A DNA stretch of 64,000 bases from Acidovorax sp. A1169. GTDB taxonomy: Bacteria > Pseudomonadota > Gammaproteobacteria > Burkholderiales > Burkholderiaceae_C. Each line of letters begins with the position of its first letter. The stretch's first letter is position 1. The stretch spans positions 434,001-498,000 of the forward strand of contig NZ_JAUZDX010000001.1 in assembly GCF_030704685.1 (NCBI RefSeq), in the 5' to 3' direction. The translations under genes and the position numbers were made by a program. This document shows, in pieces, positions 8,754 through 17,313 of this stretch. The notes beneath the pieces were generated by a model. That model searched no databases and had not been told where the DNA came from. It saw only the letters and a list, made by a program, of their open reading frames with translations.

Positions 8754-11700
8754 ATGCCGTCGACACGCTTGTGGATCACGACCCCGGTTGCCCTGGGAGC
8801 GTGCGCCTTGTGCCTTCCCGGTGCCTGGGCCCAGTGTGCGGGGGTGTCCGTCGCCCCAGACGCCGTGGCTGCGCAGGTCGTGGCCCTGGCCGGGCAGGGC
8901 CAGACCCGGCCGGCAGGCCAGGGCCCCTGGTCGCCCGCCGCGCTGGCCCAGCAACTGGGCGCGGGTGCGGGCGTGCGCACGCTGGAGTTGTCGTCGGCCG
9001 CGCTGCTGCTGGCCGATCGCACGCAGATCCGCATGTCCGCCAACGCCCAGCTGCGTCTGTGCGAGTCGCAGCCGGAGCGCACCCTGCTGGAGCTGGCCGC
9101 CGGGCGGCTGTGGGCGCGCACCAAGAAAACCCCGGCCTCGCTGCAGCTGCAGACCCCGGCAGCCCTGGCCGTGGTGCGCGGCACCGACTGGGACGTGGAG
9201 GTAGATGCGGCGGGCCGCACGACGCTCACCGTGCTCTCGGGCCAGGTCGACCTGTCCAATGATTTCGGCCGGGTGGAGCTGGGCCCGTCGGAACAGGGCA
9301 CTGCGGAGCCTGGCAAGGCACCGGTCAAGCGCGTGCTGGTGCGCCCGCGTGACCGCGTGCAGTGGGTCATGGCCAACCCGGTGGATGCCGCGCGCTGGGC
9401 CGAGCTGCAGGGCCCCGAGGTGGCGCCCCCGTTGTCCTCCATCCGCGACGACCTGCGTTCGGGCCAGTGGCCGCGCGCGCGGGAGCGGCTGCTGGCGTTG
9501 TCTGCCAGCGGGCAGGGCGGAGCTGTGACCGAGCTGCTGCTGGCCGACCTCGAAGTCTTCGACGACCGCATGGACGCCGCCCAGCAGCGCCTGGCCGCCG
9601 CCTGGCAGCGCACTCGGGACCCGCGCACGGCTGCGCGCCGGGCCGAGCTGCTGATGGCGCTGGAGCAGGGCGCACAGGCGCGGACCTGGCTCGACGCCGC
9701 GCGCGCCCAGGCACCGGAAGCCACGGCGCTGCTGCTGGCCGATGCCGATTGGCATCGCCTGGAAGGGCGGGGCGAGGAGGCCATCGCCCTCTACCGGCGC
9801 GCCGTGGCGGGGGGCCAGGCGCGCCAGGAGCCGGCCACCGACCAGGCCGCAGCCCAGTGGGGCCTGGGCCGGGCGCTGCGCGAGCGCGGCGACCTGCGCG
9901 GCGCGCGCCAGGCATTGGAGCGCGCCGTGGCACTGGCGCCCGTGAACGCCACCTACCAAGGCGAGCAGGCCACCGCGGCGGCCGAGGCGCTGAGCCTGGC
10001 CGATGCGCAAAGTGGTTTCAACGCGGCCCTGGCCCAGGCCGGCGACGATTACGTGAGCCTGGCCGGTGCGGGCCTGCTGGCGCTGCAGCAGGGCGACCCT
10101 GCCGCCGCCCGCACGCAGTTGCTCAAGGCCCTGGTGATCGAGCCGCGCTATGCCCGCGCCCAGGTCTGGCTGGCGGTGGCCGAATACCAGCTGGGCGAGC
10201 GCACCGCTGCGCTCGACGCGCTGGCGCGCGCCCGCGTGGCCGACCCCAATGACCCGCTGCCCTGGCAGATCGAGTCTGTGCTGCGCAACGACCAGGGGGA
10301 GCCGGTGCAGGCCATTGCCGCCGCGCGCGAGGCGCTCACCCGCCTGCCGTACCTTAAGTCGCTCGACCCGCTCACCAGCGACAGCCAGGGCTCGGCCAAC
10401 CTGGGCAAGGCACTGGGCGATTTCGGCATGGAGCACTGGGCGCGGGCCTATGCCAGTGCCTCGTACTACCCGCTGTGGGCGGGCAGCCACTTCTTTCTGG
10501 CCAACCGCTACGAGAGCGATTTCAGCCGCAATTCCGAGCGCTACCAGGGCTACCTGAGCGACCCGACGGCCTTCGGCGCCAGCGAGAAGCAGGCCCCGCT
10601 GATGCTCACGCAGGGGGGCGAGTGGCTCTGGATCGCCAGCGCCGAGCGCGGCCCGGTGCAGGACAAACTGGCCGCCGATGTAGGCCACCACGGCTTTGCC
10701 GCCGCACCGGTGCCCCTGGCTTGGCAGGTGCGCACCAACGGCGTGCAGATGTGGCCGAACAACGGCGGCGCGCCCAGCTACCGCCTGTCGTCGCCGGGCT
10801 TCGATTTGGCGCTGGGCATGCGCCCCACGGAGAGCCTGGGCCTGTTCCTTCTGCACACCGAGGACCGGCTGCGCTACAGTTTTCCGCAAGGGCGCGATTT
10901 CGGCAACGGCATCACCTTCAATGGCCTGGCGCGCCAGCGCTCGGAGCGCACCGACCTGGGCGGCTCCTGGCGCTGGTCGCCCGATGCGCAGACCTGGCTC
11001 AAGCTGCACCGCGCACGCTTTGGCCAGGGCCTGGTGCTCGACGACGCCACCTACGGCCCGCAGGATTCACGCATCACCGATTCGGACGACGGCGTGCTGC
11101 TGCGCCACACCGTGCAGTGGGGCCCCCGTCGCCTGAGCCTGGGCTGGGAGGGCACCCGCGGAGCATCGGACTCGGGCCTGTCCGATCCGGTGGTCACCTC
11201 CACCCAGCGCACGCAGGCGCGCTTTCGGATGCCCTGGCTGGCTGGCGAGTGGCGCGATGGTCCCTGGACCTGGCACGCAGAAGCCTACTGGCCGCGCCTG
11301 GCGGTGCGCTACGGCGAGCGCTTCTACGATTCGCTGACCGACGAGGACCTGGCGGACCCTGCTACCGAGAACGGTGGCCATGCGCGCCACCCCTTGCCCC
11401 GGTTGGGCATGTCCTACCGCATGGGGCCGGGCCGGGCGCTGCACCTGGCCTACATCGAGAATGTGCGCTCACCCAGTGCGCACACGCTCTCGCCCGTCGC
11501 GCTGGGAGCCATCGCCATCGACCACCACTACCAGTTGCCCGGCAGCTTCGGGCGCAAGCGCGCGGCGCAGCTGGACTGGGAGTTCGACGAGCGCAGCTTC
11601 GGTTTCGCCACCCTGTCCAGCCAGGACATCGTCAACCCCACCTTCGCCAACGGCAGCCTGGTGCTGCCGCCCCGGGGGCTGGTGAACCTGGACCGTGTGG

Positions 11701-12161
11701 GCAGCCTGGGTGCGCAGATCCAGACCGGGCAGACCGTGGTCGATCCCTACAACGAGAACCCGGTGTTCAGCCAGGGCCGGCTGCACCAGGCCGGCGTGGC
11801 ACTCAACCGGGTGCTGGCACTGCGCTGGAGTGTGCTGGGCAGCTACACCTGGGCGCAGTCGCGCAACCTGGGCCGCCAGTTCGGCGGCAACGCGCTGCCG
11901 GGGTTTGCCAGGCACACGCTGGCGTTGGCCAGCGTCTGGAAGCATGGCGGGCGCGACCTGTCGGCAGGCTCGCTGGTCTACAGGGGCTCGCGTTTTGCCG
12001 ACGAGGCCAACGGCATTGCGCGCAGGCCGGGCTGGGACCTGGTGCTGGTGCATTCGATGGATTCGGCGGACCGGCGCTGGTCGTTCATCGCCACGGCGCA
12101 GGCGCCGCTCAATGGCGTTACCCGGCCGACCCTGTGGGCGCGCGTGCGCTACAGGGATTGA
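8754..12161 (+). CDS. exported FecR-TPR protein with C-terminal outer-membrane barrel
   Basis: About 1135 aa. ATG 8754 follows GAAAGG and gives a signal peptide ending in LPGAWAQ. A FecR domain occupies about residues 50-170 (LADRTQIRMSANAQLRL; VVRGTDWDVEV). About 215-545 is a helical TPR region (e.g. YARAQVWLAVAEYQLGERTA). From about 600 to the end the sequence is aromatic and alternating, as in outer-membrane beta-barrels (e.g. LHLAYIENVRSPSAHTLS), ending RVRYRD. I see no plug domain or TonB box, so I do not call it a TonB-dependent receptor, though the barrel resembles one. Co-transcribed with the CHASE2 cyclase. Inferred role: an outer-membrane protein that senses or exports something and reports to the cyclase; the substrate is unknown. 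Confidence 0.8.
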   Translation: MPSTRLWITTPVALGACALCLPGAWAQCAGVSVAPDAVAAQVVALAGQGQTRPAGQGPWSPAALAQQLGAGAGVRTLELSSAALLLADRTQIRMSANAQLRLCESQPERTLLELAAGRLWARTKKTPASLQLQTPAALAVVRGTDWDVEVDAAGRTTLTVLSGQVDLSNDFGRVELGPSEQGTAEPGKAPVKRVLVRPRDRVQWVMANPVDAARWAELQGPEVAPPLSSIRDDLRSGQWPRARERLLALSASGQGGAVTELLLADLEVFDDRMDAAQQRLAAAWQRTRDPRTAARRAELLMALEQGAQARTWLDAARAQAPEATALLLADADWHRLEGRGEEAIALYRRAVAGGQARQEPATDQAAAQWGLGRALRERGDLRGARQALERAVALAPVNATYQGEQATAAAEALSLADAQSGFNAALAQAGDDYVSLAGAGLLALQQGDPAAARTQLLKALVIEPRYARAQVWLAVAEYQLGERTAALDALARARVADPNDPLPWQIESVLRNDQGEPVQAIAAAREALTRLPYLKSLDPLTSDSQGSANLGKALGDFGMEHWARAYASASYYPLWAGSHFFLANRYESDFSRNSERYQGYLSDPTAFGASEKQAPLMLTQGGEWLWIASAERGPVQDKLAADVGHHGFAAAPVPLAWQVRTNGVQMWPNNGGAPSYRLSSPGFDLALGMRPTESLGLFLLHTEDRLRYSFPQGRDFGNGITFNGLARQRSERTDLGGSWRWSPDAQTWLKLHRARFGQGLVLDDATYGPQDSRITDSDDGVLLRHTVQWGPRRLSLGWEGTRGASDSGLSDPVVTSTQRTQARFRMPWLAGEWRDGPWTWHAEAYWPRLAVRYGERFYDSLTDEDLADPATENGGHARHPLPRLGMSYRMGPGRALHLAYIENVRSPSAHTLSPVALGAIAIDHHYQLPGSFGRKRAAQLDWEFDERSFGFATLSSQDIVNPTFANGSLVLPPRGLVNLDRVGSLGAQIQTGQTVVDPYNENPVFSQGRLHQAGVALNRVLALRWSVLGSYTWAQSRNLGRQFGGNALPGFARHTLALASVWKHGGRDLSAGSLVYRGSRFADEANGIARRPGWDLVLVHSMDSADRRWSFIATAQAPLNGVTRPTLWARVRYRD

Positions 12162-12176
12162 AGGGGCGCGGCTGTA

Positions 12177-13481
12177 TCAGCTGGCAGCGGCTGCATCCGC
12201 CAGTGCCTGCAGCGCCGCCGTCACGTCGGCCGGTTCTACTCCGTCCACTGGCGCCAGCCGGGGTGCCAGCGCCTGCAGGGCATCGCCACCCTTTTGCAGT
12301 TGGCCGATGGCTTGGCCGGCCTCCTTGGGGGCGTCAAAGCCTGTGCTCTGCAGCAGCAGGCGGCCGTCGGCGGCCACGAGCTTGAAGTAGAACTTGCCAT
12401 CGGCCTCGCGGTACTGCTTGAACGAGGGCAGGGCCACCTTGGCTGTCTTGGCCGCTTTGGTGGCCGTGGCGGCCTGCACCAGGCTGCGCAGGCCCACGGC
12501 CGAGCGCAGCTCGCGGATGAAGGGCGTGGCCAGCGCTCGGGCGCGCTCGGCACCGGCCAGCAGCGTCTGCTCAATGCGGGCGGGGTTGTTGATCAGCTCT
12601 TCGTACTGCGCGCGCATGGGGGCGATCACCTGGTCCACGCGCTCGAGCAGCACCTGCTTGGCATCGCCCCAGGCAATGCCGTCGGCGTACTGCTGGCGCA
12701 GCGCGGCCGTCTCGGCCTCGGTGGCAAAGGCCTGGTAGATCTGGAACAGAGCCGAGCCCTCGACTTCCTTGGGCTCGCCAGGCGCGCGCGAGTCGGTCAG
12801 GATGCCGCCGATGAGCTTCTTGAGCTGCTCGCGCGAGCTGAACAGCGGGATGGTGTTGTCGTAGCTCTTGCTCATCTTGCGGCCGTCCAGGCCGGGCAGG
12901 GTGGCCACATGCTCGTCGATCGCGGCCTCGGGCAGCACGAAGTGCTCGCCATACAGGTGGTTGAAGCTGGCGGCCATGTCGCGCGCCATCTCGATGTGCT
13001 GGATCTGGTCGCGGCCCACGGGCACCTTGTGCGCCTTGAACATCAGGATGTCGGCGCCCATGAGCACGGGGTACATGAACAGGCCGGCGGTTACGCCGTC
13101 GTCGGCATCGCGCTCGGCAGCCGTGTTCTTGTCCACGCTGGCCTTGTAGGCGTGGGCGCGGTTGAGCACGCCCTTGCCGGTCACGCAGGTCAACAGCCAG
13201 GTGAGCTCAGGAATCTCGGGGATGTCGGACTGGCGGTAGAACGTGACCTGCTCGGGGTTCAGCCCCGCCGCCAGCCAGCTGGCGGCGATCTCCAGCGTGG
13301 AGCGCTGGATGCGCACCGGGTCCTCGCACTTGATCAGTGCGTGGTAGTCGGCCAGAAAGTAGAAGCTCTGCACGCCGGGCGTGAGGCTGGCCGCCACCGA
13401 GGGGCGGATGGAGCCCACGAAGTTGCCCAGGTGGGGCGTGCCCGTGGTGGTGATGCCGGTGAGAAAGCGCGTGGTGCTCAT
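12177..13481 (-). CDS. trpS: tryptophanyl-tRNA synthetase with C-terminal DUF1508/YegP-like domain
   Basis: Charges tRNA-Trp in the cytoplasm. The class I signature is present: TGTPHLGNFVGSIRP (HIGH-like motif) near the N-terminus and GRKMSKSYDN (KMSKS) near residue 200. Most bacterial TrpS are about 330-350 aa; this one is 434 aa. The extra C-terminal region begins after an Ala/Lys linker (about residue 340) and reads FKQYREADGKFYFKLVAADG, then LLLQSTGFDAPKEAGQAI, resembling the DUF1508/YegP domain. The gene is convergent with the FecR-TPR gene and 42 bases downstream of the site-2 protease gene on the same strand, probably in one transcript. Confidence 0.95.
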   Translation of the reverse strand: MSTTRFLTGITTTGTPHLGNFVGSIRPSVAASLTPGVQSFYFLADYHALIKCEDPVRIQRSTLEIAASWLAAGLNPEQVTFYRQSDIPEIPELTWLLTCVTGKGVLNRAHAYKASVDKNTAAERDADDGVTAGLFMYPVLMGADILMFKAHKVPVGRDQIQHIEMARDMAASFNHLYGEHFVLPEAAIDEHVATLPGLDGRKMSKSYDNTIPLFSSREQLKKLIGGILTDSRAPGEPKEVEGSALFQIYQAFATEAETAALRQQYADGIAWGDAKQVLLERVDQVIAPMRAQYEELINNPARIEQTLLAGAERARALATPFIRELRSAVGLRSLVQAATATKAAKTAKVALPSFKQYREADGKFYFKLVAADGRLLLQSTGFDAPKEAGQAIGQLQKGGDALQALAPRLAPVDGVEPADVTAALQALADAAAAS

Positions 13482-13523
13482 GGGGGGAACGGATTCAGCG
13501 AAAAAGAGGGACGGACAAGGCGC

Positions 13524-14192
13524 TCAGCGCAGCAGTGCCATCAAGGGCGTGAGCAGCAGGTTGATGGCAGCGTAGCCCAGGGTCATCAGCGGGCGCAGCC
13601 AGATCGTGCCCACTACGCCGGCCACTACCAGGCCCATCACGATGAAGAAGCCGAAAGGCTCGATGCGCGAGACCATGTGGGCCGCCTTCCAGGGGAGCAG
13701 GCCAACGAGGATGCGGCCGCCATCAAGCGGGGGCAACGGAAACAGGTTGAACGCCCACATCACGAGATTGACCAGCATGCCGGCGCGCGCCATCTCGATG
13801 AAAAAGCGCTCCTGCACTCCAGCACCGATCAGGCCCACCAGGACCAGGCCCCAGAAAACGGCCTGAACGAAGTTGGATGCCGGTCCTGCCAGTGCCACCC
13901 AGACCATGTGCCGCTTGGGGTTGCGCAGGTTGCCGAAATTCACCGGCACCGGCTTGGCATAGCCAAAAAGGAAAGCCCCCGAGGTCGCAAAGTACAGCAC
14001 CAGCGGCATCAGGATGGTGCCGATGGGGTCGATGTGCTTGAGGGGGTTGAGGGTGATTCGGCCCATCATGTACGCGGTGTTGTCGCCAAAGTGGCGCGCC
14101 GCATAGCCATGGGCTGCCTCGTGCACGGTGATCGCGAAGAGCACCGGCAAGGCGTAGATCAGAACGGTTTGGATGAGATTGGAGATGTCCAC
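13524..14192 (-). CDS. site-2 protease family membrane metalloprotease (M50)
   Basis: About 222 aa with several membrane helices. The zinc-binding HExxH motif is VHEAAHGYAA (about residues 24-33), and the second metal-ligand motif is PPLDGGRI (about 155-162), both in the arrangement of the S2P/M50 family. No PDZ domain is seen, which makes it one of the short, minimal members. The substrate is unknown. The gene belongs to a minus-strand series with the YciO-like and PHP genes upstream and trpS downstream, but the series is broken by a plus-strand chemoreceptor gene. Confidence 0.88.
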   Translation of the reverse strand: MDISNLIQTVLIYALPVLFAITVHEAAHGYAARHFGDNTAYMMGRITLNPLKHIDPIGTILMPLVLYFATSGAFLFGYAKPVPVNFGNLRNPKRHMVWVALAGPASNFVQAVFWGLVLVGLIGAGVQERFFIEMARAGMLVNLVMWAFNLFPLPPLDGGRILVGLLPWKAAHMVSRIEPFGFFIVMGLVVAGVVGTIWLRPLMTLGYAAINLLLTPLMALLR

Positions 14193-14322
14193 CGGCCCAA
14201 TTGTCTCAGACGCGCGACATCCGCTCCTCCAAGCAGGTTCCTGGCGGGATTGTTACCATGCCATGGCCGTTTCAAATGGATACAGGCGTGGCAGACTGGG
14301 CGCAGGCCCTGCCCGCGCTACA

Positions 14323-14351
14323 TTGAGTGCAACGGTCGCCGTATATATACA
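14323..14351 (+). promoter_or_regulatory. putative sigma-70 promoter of the chemoreceptor gene
   Basis: TTGAGT (14323-14328), a 17-base spacer and TATACA (14346-14351) make a good sigma-70-type pair. They lie in an alternating TATATATACATACATACA tract, strikingly AT-rich for this GC-rich region, 33 bases before the chemoreceptor start. Confidence 0.5.
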
Positions 14352-14383
14352 TACATACAACATTGATATCGGAGATGCATCCC

Positions 14384-15583
14384 ATGGGCCTGGATCGTTT
14401 GAAGATTGGAACGCGCCTCATTCTGGCGTTTGGCACCATTGCCTTGCTGGTGGCGGTACTGATGGCGGTGGCCAGTTCGGGCATCGGCCAGGCCGATGAC
14501 GCCTACCGCGCTGCGGTGGGGGCCGCCACGGGGCTCACCGCAGAGCAGCGTGCGCCGCTGGAGCAGGCCATCCGGGCCGGCCATGACCACCTGGAAAGCG
14601 CACGCCTGTGGGTGCTGCTGCTGGGCGCTGGCGTGTTCGTGGTCTCGCTGGTGTCCTTCGTGCTGCTGCGCGGCGGCATCGTGCATCCTCTGAACCAGGC
14701 CATCCTGATTGCCGAGACCGTGGCATCGGGCGACCTGAGCCAGGAGTTCTCGTCGGAACTCGAAGGCGACTTCGGCCGCCTGCTCACGGCGCTGGGCACC
14801 ATGGAGGACACGCTGACCGAGCTGGTCTCGGGCATCAAGCAGTCCACGGACTCGATCACCGAGGCGGCGGCGGACATCGATTCGGGCAATGCCGACCTGG
14901 CGCGCCGCACCGACGACCAGGTCAGCTCCCTGGCCGACACGGCCGGCAGCATGGCCGAGTTGACTACCACCGTGCGCCAGAACGCCGAGCGCGCCCGCTC
15001 GGCCAGCAGCCTGGCCGTGAACGCCTCGCAGATCGCCGAGCGCGGTGGTGCCGTGGTGGGTGACGTGGTGCAGACCATGCAGGCCATCAGCGGCAGCTCG
15101 CGCAAGATCGTGGACATCATCCAGGTGATTGAAGGCATTGCCTTCCAGACCAACATCCTGGCGCTCAATGCCGCCGTGGAAGCTGCCCGCGCCGGTGAGC
15201 AGGGCCGCGGTTTTGCCGTGGTGGCCAGCGAGGTGCGCAGCCTCGCCCAGCGCAGTGCCGTGGCGGCCCGCGAGATCAAGACCCTGATCAGCCAGTCGGT
15301 GGACCAGGTCGAGAGCGGTGCCGGCCACGTGGGCCGCGCCGGCAAGACCATGGAAGAGATCGTGGGCGCTGTCGGCCAGGTCAGCACGCTGCTGAGCGAG
15401 ATCTCGGGTGCGCTGCATGCCCAAAGCTCGGGCATCGAGCACGTGAACGGCGCCGTGGCGCAGATGGACAGCGCCACGCAGCAGAACGCGGCCCTGGTTC
15501 AGCAGGCGGCCAGTGCCGCCTCGGCCCTGTCGTCGCGCGCACAAGACCTGCAGCGCGCCGTGGGCGCGTTCAAGCTGGATTGA
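14384..15583 (+). CDS. methyl-accepting chemotaxis protein with a very short periplasmic domain
   Basis: About 399 aa from ATG 14384, nine bases after GGAG (an ATG at 14375 abuts the GGAG and is less likely). Membrane helix 1 is at about residues 10-32 and helix 2 at about 73-96, leaving only about 40 residues outside the membrane, far less than the roughly 150 of a normal four-helix ligand domain. A HAMP domain follows, then a signalling domain with the conserved hairpin tip ([19 protein letters not shown]). The C-terminus (AVGAFKLD) has no CheR/CheB docking pentapeptide. It is inserted on the opposite strand between two genes of a minus-strand housekeeping series. Confidence 0.92.
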   Translation: MGLDRLKIGTRLILAFGTIALLVAVLMAVASSGIGQADDAYRAAVGAATGLTAEQRAPLEQAIRAGHDHLESARLWVLLLGAGVFVVSLVSFVLLRGGIVHPLNQAILIAETVASGDLSQEFSSELEGDFGRLLTALGTMEDTLTELVSGIKQSTDSITEAAADIDSGNADLARRTDDQVSSLADTAGSMAELTTTVRQNAERARSASSLAVNASQIAERGGAVVGDVVQTMQAISGSSRKIVDIIQVIEGIAFQTNILALNAAVEAARAGEQGRGFAVVASEVRSLAQRSAVAAREIKTLISQSVDQVESGAGHVGRAGKTMEEIVGAVGQVSTLLSEISGALHAQSSGIEHVNGAVAQMDSATQQNAALVQQAASAASALSSRAQDLQRAVGAFKLD

Positions 15584-15598
15584 GCGGGTGAGCTGGGC

Positions 15599-16234
15599 TT
15601 ACAGGCCCAGTGCCTGCAGGCTGCCGCGGCCTTCGCGCACCACCTCGGGGTCACCGCCGGTGCCCATGGGCGTCAGGTCCACCACCGTGGTGGGCTCGCG
15701 GGGGCAGGCCCCGGCATCCACGATGGCATCCACCAGCTTTTCGTAGCGCTCGCGGATTTCTTCCGGGTCGTTCAGGGGTTCGGTCTCGCCGGCGGGGATC
15801 AGCGTGGTGGCCAGCAGCGGGGCGCCATGCTGCTCCAGCAGCAACTGCATTACCTTGCTTTCGGGCACTCGCAGGCCGATGGTCTTGCGCGACGGATGGC
15901 TGACGCGGCGCGGCACTTCCTTGGTGGCTTCGAGGATGAAGGTGTAGGGCCCGGGCGTGCCCAGCTTGAGCAGGCGGTACTGCCGGTTGTCCACGCGCGC
16001 GTAGTTGGCCAGTTCCGAGAGGTCGCGGCACAGCAGGGTCAGGTGGTGCTTGTCGTCCACCTGGCGGATGCGGCGAAGCCGGTCTACCGCATCCTTGTCA
16101 TCGAGGTGGCACACCAGCGCATAGCTCGAATCGGTGGGTACGGCGACGATGCCGCCCTTTTGCAGCAGTGTTGCCGCCTGCTTGAGCAGCCGGGGCTGGG
16201 GGTTGTCGGGGTGGACTTCGAAATACTGGGCCAT
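15599..16234 (-). CDS. YciO/Sua5 (TsaC)-family protein, L-threonylcarbamoyladenylate synthase-like
   Basis: About 211 aa with a YrdC-like domain (LQKGGIVAVPTDSSYALVCHLDD near the start; KHHLTLLCRDLSEL; PGPYTFILEATKEVPRR). True TsaC/Sua5 enzymes make threonylcarbamoyl-AMP for the t6A modification of tRNA. The length and the SYAL variant near residue 37 fit the YciO subfamily, whose role is less settled. It sits 18 bases downstream of the PHP phosphatase gene, an arrangement also known for yciO and its PHP neighbour in other proteobacteria. Convergent with the chemoreceptor gene; the stops are about 15 bases apart. Confidence 0.85.
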   Translation of the reverse strand: MAQYFEVHPDNPQPRLLKQAATLLQKGGIVAVPTDSSYALVCHLDDKDAVDRLRRIRQVDDKHHLTLLCRDLSELANYARVDNRQYRLLKLGTPGPYTFILEATKEVPRRVSHPSRKTIGLRVPESKVMQLLLEQHGAPLLATTLIPAGETEPLNDPEEIRERYEKLVDAIVDAGACPREPTTVVDLTPMGTGGDPEVVREGRGSLQALGL

Positions 16235-16252
16235 GGGGAAGATGCAGTCAGG

Positions 16253-17122
16253 TCAGGCGGCAGCTGCCGGGCGGATGCGGTCTGCCAGCAGTTCCCAGAC
16301 GGGGGTCAGCGTGCCGGGCAGCGGGGGCAGCGTGCCCAAGTCGGTGTGCGACTCGTCCGGGCTGTGGAAATCGCTGCCGCGCGACGCGGCCAGGCCGAAC
16401 TCCTGGGCCATCGCGGCGTAGGTCACGTACTCCGGCGGGCTGTGGCTGCCGGTCACCACCTCCACGCCGCGCCCGCCATGGGCCTTGAATTCCGAGAACA
16501 GCGCGTATTCTTCGTTCGCACTGAACTTGTAGCGTGCCGGGTGGGCAATCACCGCCACGCCCCCGGCCTCGGTGATCCAGCGCACGGCATCGCCCAGGCT
16601 GGCCCAGCGGTGTGGCACATAGCCGGGTTTGCCCTCGGTGAGAAAGCGGCGAAACACCTCAGAGGTGTCCCGGCAGACCCCTGTCTCGACGAGAAAGCGC
16701 GCGAAATGCGTGCGCGAGATCAGTGCTGGGTTGCCCACGAACTGCAGCGCACCCTCGTAGGCACCCTCGATGCCGACCCGGGCCAGTTGCTGCGCCATGT
16801 CCTGGGCGCGTTCGCCCCGTCCGCCGCGGGTGGCAGCCAGGCCGGCGGCCAGTTGGGTGTTGTCGGGATCGAAGCCCAGGCCTACGATGTGGACGGTGGT
16901 GTCGGCAAAGGTTACCGAGATCTCCACGCCCGTGAGGTAGGCCATGCCCTGTGCGCTGGCCGCAACTGCGGCCCGGTGCTGGCCGCCGATTTCGTCATGG
17001 TCTGTCAGCGCCCACAGCTCGACCCCGTTGGCCTTGGCACGGGCAGCCAGGTCTTCAGGGGTCATGGTTCCGTCGGATACTACGGAATGGCAATGCAGGT
17101 CGGCGTTGAGCAGGGTGGTCAC
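16253..17122 (-). CDS. PHP-domain phosphoesterase (3',5'-nucleoside bisphosphate phosphatase / RNase AM-like)
   Basis: About 289 aa. The PHP metal-binding motifs are clear: ADLHCHSVVSDG at the N-terminus, LTDHDEIGGQH, a mid-protein HPARYKF, and SRGSDFHSPDE near the C-terminus. Close family members (YciV, RNase AM) hydrolyse 3',5'-bisphosphonucleosides and trim RNA 5' ends; I infer the same here. It is first in the minus-strand run with the YciO-like gene (18-base gap). Its start faces the second chemoreceptor gene across 191 bases. Confidence 0.88.
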   Translation of the reverse strand: MTTLLNADLHCHSVVSDGTMTPEDLAARAKANGVELWALTDHDEIGGQHRAAVAASAQGMAYLTGVEISVTFADTTVHIVGLGFDPDNTQLAAGLAATRGGRGERAQDMAQQLARVGIEGAYEGALQFVGNPALISRTHFARFLVETGVCRDTSEVFRRFLTEGKPGYVPHRWASLGDAVRWITEAGGVAVIAHPARYKFSANEEYALFSEFKAHGGRGVEVVTGSHSPPEYVTYAAMAQEFGLAASRGSDFHSPDESHTDLGTLPPLPGTLTPVWELLADRIRPAAAA

Positions 17123-17251
17123 GGGATCATTTTAGGGCTTGTACCGATAACGCGGCGTGCTGATTCCAGCAACACTGGTTACAAGCAGGCCAAGGCACCT
17201 CCCGGTGCCCGCTTGCTGTCCTGGCAGCTATCGCTGGTTTGACGGTTTTCC

Positions 17252-17278
17252 TAAAGCAAGAACTCACAGAGCCGGGGG
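17252..17278 (+). promoter_or_regulatory. possible sigma-28 (FliA)-type promoter
   Basis: TAAA (17252-17255), exactly 15 bases, then GCCG (17271-17274) fits the first half of each FliA box (TAAA-N15-GCCGATAA); the last four bases, GGGG, do not match. Motility genes such as the downstream chemoreceptor are usual FliA targets. Weak evidence taken alone. A stem-loop (GGCACC/GGTGCC, 17194-17209, nested in CAAGC/GCTTG) lies just upstream. Confidence 0.3.
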
Positions 17279-17313
17279 CAGTTGCCTGTCCCGGCAGAGC
17301 GTAAGGATCAACC

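Noticed and set aside
15593-15610. CTGGGC/GCCCAG stem between the convergent chemoreceptor and YciO-like genes as a terminator
   Set aside because: Only six base pairs, overlapping a stop codon, and no T run on either strand.
17194-17215. Stem-loop upstream of the second chemoreceptor as a c-di-GMP riboswitch
   Set aside because: The conserved GEMM sequence blocks are missing; only a simple hairpin is present.
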